Notes: a model not told the origin generated them from the sequence alone. A stretch of 8,025 bases of DNA from CAVZKK01 sp964573475 (GCA_964573475.1 CAZNJT010000070.1:1-8025); one strand, 5' to 3'; shown: positions 1 to 6,743, numbered from the stretch's first letter. Numbers and translations are program-made.

Positions 1-726
1 GTAGGCACAAAAGAAGCCCTAAACATGATGAAGATCAAGGTTGGGCCCGTCAGAAAGCCACTGAGTGTTGGAGGGGAACTAACTTATGAGGCTAGAGAAG
101 AACTGCGGCTCGATTTGGAAAAAATTGGTAAAATAACGCCTAAACCAGTAACATTTGAAATTGCTGAAAAGCCTATGGAAGAGCGCTTCACGGCGATAAA
201 CGTAACACCAGAAACGATAAAGGACTTCAAGCTTCGAGTAGGCGAGGCATTGGCTGGACAGGGCGCAGAAGTAGCGCATATAGATCTTCTCATAGGCAAG
301 AAAGATGGCCCGTTAGGTGAGGCGTTTGCAAAGGCTAAAGCGACGCCAACGTCTGGACATGAGCCGTTACTGGCTATTTTGGAGCCAAATCTATCTGTTA
401 AGCCTGTAACCCTAATTGTTCCTACGGTTACAATTACAAGTATGCGACAAGCCAGCATGGTTTATGGACCAGCCCAAACAGCAGTGGCGAAAGCAGTCAT
501 AGATAGTGTTGCAGATGGAACAATTCCTAAGGAGGCTGCTGAAGACCTAATTATCATTGCAAACGTGTTCGTTCATCCAACCGCTGTTGACAGGCAACGG
601 GTTTACATAAACAATTATAAGGCGATGCGCCATGCAATACGCAAGACGATAGAAGGCAGACCCACCATAGACGAGTTAATAGAAAATAAGGATAGGTCGA
701 AACATCCTTTCAAATACACACCTTAG
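1..726 (+). CDS. fae: Aldolase (DapA/NAL superfamily)-formaldehyde-activating enzyme fusion, 5' end outside window
   Basis: Fae condenses formaldehyde with tetrahydromethanopterin to methylene-H4MPT in the cytoplasm. Counting from the window edge, residues about 73-241 match a full-length Fae (about 170 aa). They include the GEAL-GQGAEVAHIDLLIG stretch with the catalytic His (H93, equivalent to His17 of Methylorubrum Fae), GHEPLLAILEPNL, VYGPAQTAVAKAV, VADGTIPKEAAEDL, VFVHP, and an HPF ending as in bacterial Fae. The frame is open to base 1. Residues 1-46 (KEALNMM, VGPVRKPL, LTYEAREELRLDLEKIGKI) read like the C-terminal end of DapA/KDG-aldolase-type class I aldolases, followed by a linker of about 26 residues. 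ATG codons at 25 and 28 exist but lie inside this aldolase-like segment, so they are probably not the start. It ends 9 bases before trmI, so the two are likely cotranscribed. The Fae part is near certain. The aldolase assignment is from pattern memory of about 46 residues. The lysine-bearing catalytic barrel lies outside the window. Confidence 0.9.
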   Translation, partial: VGTKEALNMMKIKVGPVRKPLSVGGELTYEAREELRLDLEKIGKITPKPVTFEIAEKPMEERFTAINVTPETIKDFKLRVGEALAGQGAEVAHIDLLIGKKDGPLGEAFAKAKATPTSGHEPLLAILEPNLSVKPVTLIVPTVTITSMRQASMVYGPAQTAVAKAVIDSVADGTIPKEAAEDLIIIANVFVHPTAVDRQRVYINNYKAMRHAIRKTIEGRPTIDELIENKDRSKHPFKYTP

Positions 727-735
727 GGATGGCTG

Positions 736-1521
736 TTGTCAAACCAAAAGATAATTGAAAGCGACTACATACTTCTTTACTTAAGCCAGCGGAAAACCTA
801 TTTGGTTAAGGTTGAGGCTGGCAAAAGCTTTCATACGCATAAGGGTTTCATAAAGTTTGATGATTTAATTGGAAAAGATTACGGCTCTTGCATTCCAAGC
901 AGCTTAGGCGTTGAATTCATAGCGTTAAAGCCTCTTTTACGCGATTATGTAATGAAATCTGTGCGGAAAACTCAGATAACCTATCCTAAAGACATAGCCC
1001 TAATAGTGATGTTCAGCGGAATAGGCCCCGGAAGCCGTGTTGTAGAAGCTGGAACTGGCACGGGAGCATTAACAACAGCTTTGGCTCATTATGTTAAGCC
1101 AGACGGCAGAGTTTACAGTTATGAAATTAGAGAGGAATTCCTCAAGACAGCAGAGAAAAACCTGAAACGTGCGGGCTTAATTGACTTTGTTGAACTGAAG
1201 AATAAGGATGTTACTGCTGGAATAGATGAAAGCGACGTTGACGCGGTTATACTTGATTTGGCAACGCCGTGGCTTGTTGTCTCCCACGCTTATAATGCCC
1301 TAAAGCCTTGCAGAACAATAGTCTCCTTCAGCCCGACGATAGACCAGGTTGTAAAAACGGTTGAAGCATTGATGGAAAATGGCTTCGTTGATATGGAAAC
1401 GGTTGAGTGTTTGATGCGTGGAATGCAAATTGAAAGGGGGAAAACACGACCCCAGACCCTGATGACTGCTCATACGGGTTATGTAACATTCGCCCGCAAG
1501 GCGATGGGGCACACTATGTAA
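736..1521 (+). CDS. trmI: tRNA (adenine-N1)-methyltransferase, archaeal TrmI type (m1A57/58)
   Basis: This is an SAM-dependent methyltransferase that makes 1-methyladenosine in the T-loop of tRNA (position 58; positions 57 and 58 in characterised archaeal enzymes), usually as a homotetramer. The 261 residues match the family length. A small N-terminal beta domain (about 1-75, with the R-K-TYLVKV and HTHKGFIKFDDLIGK segments) precedes the Rossmann fold. Motif I is VVEAGTGTGALT (102-113), the ribose-binding acid is E130 in YSYEIRE, motif IV is ILDLATPW (172-179), and the C-terminal HTGYVTFARK (246-255) is typical of TrmI. TTG at 736 is chosen because the frame is closed by the stop of the upstream gene at 724-726. 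The ATG at 729 is in another frame and stops after a few codons. A weak GGGATGG lies just upstream. Only 9 bases separate it from the Fae fusion gene, suggesting one operon. Confidence 0.93.
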   Translation: MSNQKIIESDYILLYLSQRKTYLVKVEAGKSFHTHKGFIKFDDLIGKDYGSCIPSSLGVEFIALKPLLRDYVMKSVRKTQITYPKDIALIVMFSGIGPGSRVVEAGTGTGALTTALAHYVKPDGRVYSYEIREEFLKTAEKNLKRAGLIDFVELKNKDVTAGIDESDVDAVILDLATPWLVVSHAYNALKPCRTIVSFSPTIDQVVKTVEALMENGFVDMETVECLMRGMQIERGKTRPQTLMTAHTGYVTFARKAMGHTM

Positions 1522-1534
1522 TTTAGCCTTTTTC
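1522..1534 (+). terminator. Possible T-rich termination signal after trmI
   Basis: The bases immediately after the trmI stop are T-rich, with a run of five Ts. Archaeal intrinsic termination often needs only such tracts. There is no clear hairpin, so the call is weak. It fits the fact that the next gene has its own promoter. Confidence 0.25.
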
Positions 1535-1644
1535 CGGACGACCAATAGCGTAAATATATCACTTATACATCTGATTTCAAGTTTCTTAAACAAGCGAAGA
1601 GAAGAGTATTCCATCTTGCAATCCCAAAGTTTTGTACTTACTAT

Positions 1645-1660
1645 GAAAAGCATTTATGTG
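1645..1660 (+). promoter_or_regulatory. BRE/TATA-like promoter of the M24 gene
   Basis: A purine-rich BRE-like GAAAAG (1645-1650) is followed by TTTATGTG (1653-1660). A transcription start about 25 bases downstream would fall near 1682. That leaves a leader of roughly 20 bases that just holds the Shine-Dalgarno at 1690. The TATA match is imperfect. Confidence 0.42.
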
Positions 1661-1689
1661 TTTTCTGCTATAGCATTTGATAATTATTT

Positions 1690-1696
1690 GGGGGAG
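1690..1696 (+). promoter_or_regulatory. Strong Shine-Dalgarno deciding the GTG start at 1704
   Basis: GGGGGAG lies 7 bases before GTG at 1704. This selects that start over the longer in-frame TTG at 1677, which would add nine residues (IIIWGSAI-like) not expected at the N-terminus of this family. Confidence 0.75.
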
Positions 1697-1703
1697 TGCA
1701 ATC

Positions 1704-2897
1704 GTGAAATTTTCAATAAGCGAGGCCGAATATCAAAGCCGCATAGAACGTGTTAGAAAATATTTAACGAGGCGGAAGCTTGACGCCATATATTTGACAA
1801 ACCCTACAAGCATGTTCTACCTAACAGGTTACTCATTCATCGTCACTGAAAGACCAGCTGCGTTAATCATACCAATTGACGGCAAAATCACCTTCATGGG
1901 TCCCCTTTTAGAAATGGACCATATCCCATTGAAAACAAGATTGATCGAAGATGTCAAGACTTACGTAGATTATCCTGGAGAAAAACACCCAATTGAGCAT
2001 TTCGCTGATTTCATAAAGGATATGGGTCTATCCAAGAAACGCATGGGCATTGACAACAAAGCTGGAGCTGCTGGAATGTGGGGCTACAAGGGTCCACCAA
2101 TCACAAAAAAACTTCGTGAAGCCAAGTTTGTGGACGCGAAGGATTTGGTGCCCTCTATGCGCCTTGTAAAATCGGAAGAGGAAATAATCCTCATGAAAGA
2201 GAGCGCTAAATGGGCAAATCTGGCCCATAGTTTGCTGCAAGAGTATACGGCTGAAGGCTTATGGGATGTTGACGTTGCCTTAGCAGCTTCGCATGAAGCA
2301 TCCATAATAATGAAAAAGGCTCTGGGATCCGATTATGAACCCTTGCGTAGAAGTTCTCCCGTGAGCGTTGGCTTCAGAGGTCAGATAGGTGAAATGAGCG
2401 CCATACCTCATTCTATTGCGACAAGGCGTATGATTAGAAAAGGCGATGTCATCGTCACGGGTGCTGGAGCGGACATAGGCGGCTACAGCTCTGAACTAGA
2501 GCGAACGATGATTGTTGGGAAGCCAACGGCGAAGCAGAAACGCTATTTCAATGTTATGGTTAAGGCTCAGGAAGCCGCGTTTGAAGCTTTTAAATCAGGA
2601 GTCAAGTGTAGCGACGTTGACAGAGCAACGATTAATGTGTTTAAAAAGGCTGGTCTGATGCATTTGGTGAAGCATCATACTGGACATGGTTTGGGCTTGG
2701 AAGGGCATGAGCCTCCATGGTTAGACATAGGAAACGAAGAGTCTTTACGCGCGGGAATGGTTGTCAGTTGTGAGCCAGGCATTTACGAAACTGGATTTGC
2801 AGGATTCCGCCATTCAGACACTGTTTTAATAAGGGAAGATGGTGCAGAGATAATTACGTATTATCCAAGAAACCTAGACGAATTAATTATAGTTTAG
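1704..2897 (+). CDS. M24 family protein (Xaa-Pro dipeptidase/creatinase fold) with altered metal ligands
   Basis: This is a 397-residue cytoplasmic protein with a creatinase-type N-terminal domain (about 1-135: YQSRIERVRKYL, LDAIYLTNPTSMFYLTGY) and a pita-bread M24 domain (about 155-390). Family members are normally dinuclear-metal peptidases cleaving Xaa-Pro bonds, but the fold also includes non-metal creatinase. Numbering from GTG 1704, the usual ligands are Asp, Asp, His, Glu, Glu. Here the first Asp position is G253 (VTGAGAD), the second is E264 (SSELERT), the His is kept (H328 in HTGHGLG), the first Glu is kept (E357 in SCEPGIY) and the last is S371 (FRHSDTVL). The second active-site His is also kept (H335 in GHEPP). 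Peptidase activity is therefore doubtful, although the fold is clear. It has its own promoter and Shine-Dalgarno, so it is probably a single-gene unit. It converges with the zinc-ribbon gene, with two bases between the stop codons. Confidence 0.88.
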   Translation: MKFSISEAEYQSRIERVRKYLTRRKLDAIYLTNPTSMFYLTGYSFIVTERPAALIIPIDGKITFMGPLLEMDHIPLKTRLIEDVKTYVDYPGEKHPIEHFADFIKDMGLSKKRMGIDNKAGAAGMWGYKGPPITKKLREAKFVDAKDLVPSMRLVKSEEEIILMKESAKWANLAHSLLQEYTAEGLWDVDVALAASHEASIIMKKALGSDYEPLRRSSPVSVGFRGQIGEMSAIPHSIATRRMIRKGDVIVTGAGADIGGYSSELERTMIVGKPTAKQKRYFNVMVKAQEAAFEAFKSGVKCSDVDRATINVFKKAGLMHLVKHHTGHGLGLEGHEPPWLDIGNEESLRAGMVVSCEPGIYETGFAGFRHSDTVLIREDGAEIITYYPRNLDELIIV

Positions 2898-2899
2898 AA

Positions 2900-3154
2900 C
2901 TAAAATTGGGGAACTTTGGGGATTATAGTGTTGATTCTGAGAAGACCTTGACAATATGGACAGCTTCTATGCCCCTTCTTGAATGGAAACTTTCTTCCGC
3001 AATGATGACATATCTGCACTGCTATAATCAATTTTTCGTCAAGTATTCTTTGGCGAACTTTATGGAAACTCGAGATTTCACTGTTTTCTTTTTCTTCTTC
3101 AATGCAGTGTTGTAAATGTCTTGGCGGCATTTGTTTTTCAACGGTAGAGACCAT
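2900..3154 (-). CDS. Small zinc-ribbon protein of unknown function
   Basis: This 84-residue protein has an acidic, polar N-terminal half (a run of Glu/Lys at about 18-24) and a C-terminal zinc ribbon. The ribbon is C49-x2-C52, then KFPFKKGHRS, then C65-x2-C68, with the typical CHHCGRKF and CPYCQGLL knuckles. Four Cys can bind one zinc ion structurally. Such proteins often bind nucleic acid or act as adaptors, but nothing specific can be read here. ATG at 3154 is preferred over TTG at 3160, because GGGAGAT lies 7 bases before the ATG but only one base before the TTG. It lies 13 bases downstream of the 236-residue membrane-protein gene, so an operon is likely. A competing frame over 3028-3213 lacks any domain signal and overlaps the upstream gene. 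Confidence 0.7.
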   Translation of the reverse strand: MVSTVEKQMPPRHLQHCIEEEKENSEISSFHKVRQRILDEKLIIAVQICHHCGRKFPFKKGHRSCPYCQGLLRINTIIPKVPQF

Positions 3155-3161
3155 TGGCAAT

Positions 3162-3168
3162 ATCTCCC
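3162..3168 (-). promoter_or_regulatory. Shine-Dalgarno of the zinc-ribbon gene, overlapping the upstream stop codon
   Basis: On the minus strand GGGAGAT begins with the last G of the TAG stop of the 236-residue membrane protein. It sits 7 bases before ATG 3154. This arrangement supports translational coupling and the chosen start. Confidence 0.65.
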
Positions 3169-3878
3169 TAGGTTTGACAGGGTTGTTTTGCCTTCTTTAG
3201 CGTATTTTTCCATAAAGGGACAATTCCTCTGTTAACGAGTATCACTATGCCGAGGGATGCGAAGCATAATGGTATGCCAATGATTAACCCTTGAGCAATC
3301 CACAAGAAGCTTGTTGTCAGAACCGATAAAACCGGCGCCAGCGAAACTCCGATTCCCGCTCCATTTTCTGGCTTAATTTCCTTTAAATTTAGGTTAATTG
3401 TTGCATATGTGTTTTCTTGGCTCTGTTGCGTTGCGTTTATGTCTTCTATGTTAATGTTTATGTAGGTAACCGTTCCATTAGCCTCAATTATCGCTCTCGC
3501 ACCAAACGTGAACGATGTTACATTTGTTGGCGGCACCTTGCAAATCATTAAGCCGCTCCAGACTTGATCCTGATAAATCATGCGTAGCGACTTAACATAG
3601 CCGTACTTCTCTTCTGTTAAAATTTCAAGCCTATTAACTACGTCTTCGAACGTTCCTCTTTTTAGTTCGCCTTCAATTGTTTCTGAAATTAGTTTAGAAT
3701 GTTGCGTTTCTTGGCTGTAAGTGTTTAGTCCCCACCTTGTCTGCAAATCTGAATCCAGAAGGCTTGGTGAGTAAGGCTCTTCGTTTCTCATGTTGAAATA
3801 AACAGCTGAAAGAGCGATGAGAATGCTGAGTATTATTCCGAGGCATATTTCCTTTCTTTTTATTTTCATGTTGAACAC
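3168..3878 (-). CDS. Membrane-anchored protein of unknown function (236 aa)
   Basis: No family is recognised. A basic N-terminus (MKIKRKE) leads into a hydrophobic segment at about 11-29 (signal anchor). A polar region at about 30-178, probably extracytoplasmic, follows with several N-x-S/T sites (near 119, 134 and 148). It is closed by a long hydrophobic stretch at about 178-217, one or two helices, and a basic tail (KNTLKKAKQ). One anchor at each end with the loop outside fits the charge pattern. The start is GTG 3878. A TATA-like element centred about 29 bases upstream makes a leaderless or nearly leaderless transcript plausible. ATG at 3869 in the same frame, three codons in, is the alternative. 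No Shine-Dalgarno is visible for either. It is followed after 13 bases by the zinc-ribbon gene. An inverted repeat lies upstream of the promoter and may control it. Confidence 0.75.
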   Translation of the reverse strand: MFNMKIKRKEICLGIILSILIALSAVYFNMRNEEPYSPSLLDSDLQTRWGLNTYSQETQHSKLISETIEGELKRGTFEDVVNRLEILTEEKYGYVKSLRMIYQDQVWSGLMICKVPPTNVTSFTFGARAIIEANGTVTYININIEDINATQQSQENTYATINLNLKEIKPENGAGIGVSLAPVLSVLTTSFLWIAQGLIIGIPLCFASLGIVILVNRGIVPLWKNTLKKAKQPCQT

Positions 3879-3903
3879 AAGAAGAACCAGAGTGGATAGT
3901 TTT

Positions 3904-3910
3904 GTTTAAT
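3904..3910 (-). promoter_or_regulatory. TATA-like element for the 236-aa membrane protein gene
   Basis: ATTAAAC on the minus strand is centred about 29 bases before GTG 3878, the spacing expected for a leaderless or very short-leader archaeal transcript. GTTCTAAAA sits six bases further upstream (3917-3925) and recurs at a similar position in front of the 101-aa gene. Confidence 0.4.
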
Positions 3911-3929
3911 GCTATGTTTTAGAACATTA

Positions 3930-3949
3930 TTGTACTAAAACCAGTACAA
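3930..3949. repeat. Perfect 7-bp inverted repeat, operator-like
   Basis: TTGTACT (3930-3936) and AGTACAA (3943-3949) are exact reverse complements separated by six bases (AAAACC). It lies about 20 bases upstream of the TATA-like element of the 236-aa gene. That is a plausible site for a dimeric activator or repressor. The pattern is plain to see; its function is inferred. Confidence 0.5.
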
Positions 3950-4213
3950 ATTCTATCCGAAATGGAATGGTATTAGAATGCACCATAGTTTGAAAATGTA
4001 CCACGCAAAATGCAAAGCTTTTCGGAATTAAACAACTGGGCGTTTACGATTTTTGCTTTTAAACCTTTAGGGACTCCCCAATAGCTGCAGTGAAGCTTTC
4101 TTTAGGAATAGTGCTCGCATATTTGATATTCTGGCAATGCTATGATAAACAAACTTCGAGTTAGAGTCATAGCGTGCGCCAATACAAATCGCATAGTATA
4201 GCAGTGCCCGAAG

Positions 4214-4233
4214 TTAGGCGTAGTACGCTCTAA
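4214..4233. repeat. Small bulged palindrome downstream of the 814-aa gene
   Basis: TTAG-GCGTA, a central G, TACGC-T-CTAA: the two halves are complementary over 4 + 5 bp with one bulged T. It begins about 20 bases beyond the stop codon of the 814-aa gene. It could be a 3'-end hairpin (4-bp GCGT/ACGC stem with AGT loop) or a protein site. No T-tract follows on the minus strand, so an intrinsic terminator is not well supported. Confidence 0.3.
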
Positions 4234-4251
4234 TTGTTGTCTTTTCTGATC

Positions 4252-6696
4252 CTACAACATGCGCGCATACATACCCGCTGAAAACCCTATGCACCCCCCG
4301 CACCCTCTTCTAAATGCTGGGATCATGAAGATGTAGATCGTTTTGTCGCTATGCCGGATGTTGTCGTTAGAGTCTGTCTCATAAGGAAGCAATGCGGCCT
4401 TAGCGTATATGTAATGCCTTCCTCCACTCCACACTCCGATTTTCCATGAAAATATGAAATTCTCTTGTTCATCAACGCCGAGATTAAAAGCCCAATGAAT
4501 GGCTTCGCACCATACGCTACTGATAGGTGTGCTATCATAATAGACTGAGACCTCTATCACATCAACAGGAATGGTGCCCAAATTCTTGACGTGTACATAG
4601 ATTTCAACGGTTTGTCCAGGAAACATAATCTTATCATCAGGATAAAAGGAAACATGGGTGACAGCGACATTACGAACCTCCAATCGGATCCCGTGCCCGC
4701 GCCAATTATCCGTCTGATTTTGGTCAGTATGACCTTGAATCGATGCTTGTGCGTACATCGGGTAAAGCCTGTTCGTCAAGCTTGCAGTAGGCCATTGAAA
4801 AGTCAATGTGCTAACATCTCCTTTCTGAAGATTGTTGATAGTAGAGGAACCTATTGTTTGCCAATGATAACCATCAAAGTAATAAAGGAAGGCGTCGACA
4901 TTAACGTTTTCTTTCCCTTTGTTTAGGATGTCAACGTAAATAGGAATGGTTTCCGTAACGAACCCAGTGTCTTGTGATCTGATGCCTATCACTGCCACAT
5001 TGTAATCTAGAGTTGGAGGGAACTTCCAGAACACTAAGTCACAGATGGGCCAATTGTAATCATTCAATCCAAGAATCTTCTTCAACCAGTCCGCAAACGT
5101 AATGCCAGCGTCAACCTTCAGACCTACCGTGATCTCCCAATTATCGATAGTCCATATTTGTAAGGTAGCGTATGGTATAAAATCAATATAAGGGCCAACG
5201 ACGCTGTAAAACATGAATGACAGACGACATTTGACGCTTGGAGTTATTGTGACAGATGTGCATGAGATTGTAGGAGTATATGAATCAGTGTTCATCTGAG
5301 TATCCAGTATTGGATACCACCCTCTATTGTTCTTCCACCCTACGCCAAACTTCAATTGTCCTGTCGCTTCTACTCCACAACTAAGCTTCGCTGGCGCGTT
5401 AACTTCTAGAGATGCATCAGCTGTGAATACAAGATCTGCCCAAACAGGCACTGGACCAACCATAAATGAGTAAGTAACTTTTAATGTTACTATGTTCTGG
5501 GGGTCCGATGTATAAATGGAAGAGTAATCAATTGTCAGGTCTATATCTACAGAGGCTGTGAGCTCCATGTAGGCTTGAAACCATTTCAGGTGAAACCACT
5601 CATGATCCCACCCTATATAACCTTTGAGCTTTGCATAACTGCTGAGACTCAACACAACACCTGATGCAAGATTCAAGTCCCAACTGCCGTCCCATATTAC
5701 ATAGTTCCATTCGTAACTCCAGTCTTTCGGAAGACTCCCATTTGCCTCAATTTCTGCAGTATGCACATCATATGCGCTAGAAGGCCAGTATATGTAATAG
5801 AAGACAACATTAAAGACTTTGTAACAAAGGAAACCTGCTTCTAGGAGATCTGCTGGAGATTTTGTTATCTCTTGATTTGTTACTTGAAGTCTTTCAGTTA
5901 AAACTAATCGTCGAGGCCCGATTATAGTTAGGTTGGCGGATATATAGTTGCCGCCTCCGAAATCCATCACCCACTCTTTTCCTAAAAGATCAACGTAGTT
6001 GACAATCATAGTGTTTTCGGGCAAAACAAATTGTGTAATCCACATTCCGTCGTATAACTCTTTACCAAAACTGCCGAGCATCTGCTGTATGAAACTAATC
6101 TTATTCAAGATAAAACCTGCTCGTGCATAGGATGCGTCCAAACTGCCAGGTCCAACCAAAAACCCGCTGCCAATATTCTGTAAGAGCGCTTCTCCATCCA
6201 TCCAAATCACGCAATCAGAGCCAACTCCTGCTAACGCGACTTCATCCATATTCGTTATATGTATGCCTAGAGAGAGCTCTTGTTCTTGCTTTATTGTGTC
6301 TTCGAACTGAGCTCTCGCATAAATTGTAGGTTGAGTTATTGCAAAGCTTTTTTCAGTAACCCCAGTGCCCATAGATACAGCATACTGCGCCAAATACGTT
6401 TCAGGCAGAGGTGTCCTCTCTGGAGGAAGAGGAATACCGTGAAATCCTAATGCATCTTTAATACCGTCAATCAACTGAGAGCTACTACCTGGGATCGTCA
6501 TCTCAAGCGAAAAACTACAATATGATGGGCCATAAACCGTTATGTTTTCGACTATAATCTGCTCAACACGGTCGAAAGAGTCTGAAGTTGAACTAGGCTT
6601 GTTAGGAATCAGATCTGAATTCACCAAACTAACATACGGTGAAAAAAGAATTGCGCAGATCAAAGGCATCATATACAATAGATTTGTGTTTTTCAT
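4252..6696 (-). CDS. Large secreted beta-rich surface protein with two CARDB-like domains
   Basis: This 814-residue protein starts with a Sec signal peptide (hydrophobic about 5-25: LLYMMPLICAILFSPYVSLV). The body is rich in Trp, Tyr and alternating polar/hydrophobic strands. Residues about 340-560 resemble a beta-sandwich region seen in other secreted prokaryotic proteins (GVGWKNNRGWYPI near 451-463, and YSVVGPYIDFIPYATLQI near 497-514). Two tandem CARDB/Ig-like domains follow, at about 564-674 (YNVAVIGIRS, VDILNKGKENVNV) and 675-789 (RNVAVTHVSF, VHVKNLGTIPVDV). N-glycosylation sequons occur at N51, N255, N319 and N660. It ends in a short odd tail with RRGCGGC (C799, C802) and has no C-terminal membrane helix, so it is either released or held by partners. 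The role is unknown; adhesion or cell-envelope binding is the usual guess for CARDB proteins. The start is ATG 6696 with GGAAGATGA about 7 bases upstream. Confidence 0.85.
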   Translation of the reverse strand: MKNTNLLYMMPLICAILFSPYVSLVNSDLIPNKPSSTSDSFDRVEQIIVENITVYGPSYCSFSLEMTIPGSSSQLIDGIKDALGFHGIPLPPERTPLPETYLAQYAVSMGTGVTEKSFAITQPTIYARAQFEDTIKQEQELSLGIHITNMDEVALAGVGSDCVIWMDGEALLQNIGSGFLVGPGSLDASYARAGFILNKISFIQQMLGSFGKELYDGMWITQFVLPENTMIVNYVDLLGKEWVMDFGGGNYISANLTIIGPRRLVLTERLQVTNQEITKSPADLLEAGFLCYKVFNVVFYYIYWPSSAYDVHTAEIEANGSLPKDWSYEWNYVIWDGSWDLNLASGVVLSLSSYAKLKGYIGWDHEWFHLKWFQAYMELTASVDIDLTIDYSSIYTSDPQNIVTLKVTYSFMVGPVPVWADLVFTADASLEVNAPAKLSCGVEATGQLKFGVGWKNNRGWYPILDTQMNTDSYTPTISCTSVTITPSVKCRLSFMFYSVVGPYIDFIPYATLQIWTIDNWEITVGLKVDAGITFADWLKKILGLNDYNWPICDLVFWKFPPTLDYNVAVIGIRSQDTGFVTETIPIYVDILNKGKENVNVDAFLYYFDGYHWQTIGSSTINNLQKGDVSTLTFQWPTASLTNRLYPMYAQASIQGHTDQNQTDNWRGHGIRLEVRNVAVTHVSFYPDDKIMFPGQTVEIYVHVKNLGTIPVDVIEVSVYYDSTPISSVWCEAIHWAFNLGVDEQENFIFSWKIGVWSGGRHYIYAKAALLPYETDSNDNIRHSDKTIYIFMIPAFRRGCGGCIGFSAGMYARML

Positions 6697-6703
6697 CAGT
6701 TAT

Positions 6704-6712
6704 TCATCTTCC
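6704..6712 (-). promoter_or_regulatory. Shine-Dalgarno of the 814-aa gene
   Basis: GGAAGATGA on the minus strand ends seven bases before ATG 6696. It is a partial match to the archaeal GGAGGTGAT. It supports the annotated start and implies a transcript with a leader, unlike the neighbouring genes. Confidence 0.5.
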
Positions 6713-6743
6713 TTTTTGACTGTTCTTTTCTACGAGCCCCACC

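Larger units (their letters stand above)
3879..4251. other. Non-coding interval of 373 bases
   Basis: No supported gene. It holds the promoter and inverted repeat of the 236-aa gene at its left end and a small bulged palindrome near its right end (4214-4233). The stretch 3960-4210 contains no tRNA-like, CRISPR-like or clear C/D-box structure that I can see. On the minus strand the frame of the 814-aa gene stays open for 49 codons after its TAG stop, until 4102-4104, without family similarity. Confidence 0.6.

Noticed and set aside
25..30. ATG codons as start of a 233-aa Fae.
   Set aside because: They fall inside a segment that matches the aldolase C-terminus, the frame continues to the window edge, and no Shine-Dalgarno precedes them.
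84..458. 124-aa minus-strand frame.
   Set aside because: It is antisense to the conserved Fae coding region and shows no recognisable features.
1300..1653. 117-aa minus-strand frame reaching into the gap after trmI.
   Set aside because: Most of it is antisense to the conserved C-terminus of TrmI. It has no Shine-Dalgarno, promoter or family signal.
3081..3101. T-rich tract as a terminator for the M24 transcript.
   Set aside because: It is explained by the Glu/Lys-rich coding sequence on the other strand and lies almost 200 bases past the stop. It might terminate transcription but cannot be distinguished from coding composition.
2906..3115. 69-aa plus-strand frame after the M24 gene.
   Set aside because: It is antisense to the zinc-ribbon gene, low in complexity (poly-Phe is the mirror of the Glu/Lys run) and shows no family features.
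3028..3213. 61-aa minus-strand frame with a poly-Lys run.
   Set aside because: It overlaps the zinc-ribbon gene and the end of the 236-aa gene in another frame. The zinc-ribbon frame has a clear C-x2-C/C-x2-C motif and a well-placed Shine-Dalgarno.
4140..4250. Possible C/D-box guide RNA (ATGATAA-like and CTGA-like words).
   Set aside because: The C-like word departs from RTGATGA, the spacing to the CTGA is too long, and there is no matching D'/C' pair.
4102..4254. Frame of the 814-aa gene stays open for 49 codons beyond its TAG stop, with a mildly hydrophobic stretch, suggesting amber readthrough (pyrrolysine) or a lost C-terminus.
   Set aside because: TAG is the stop of at least five genes in this window, which argues against reassigned TAG. 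A 49-codon open run is not improbable, and the extension shows no clear membrane helix with a basic tail or family motif.
4591..4926. 111-aa plus-strand frame.
   Set aside because: It lies entirely antisense within the CARDB-like part of the 814-aa gene and has no domain or promoter signal.
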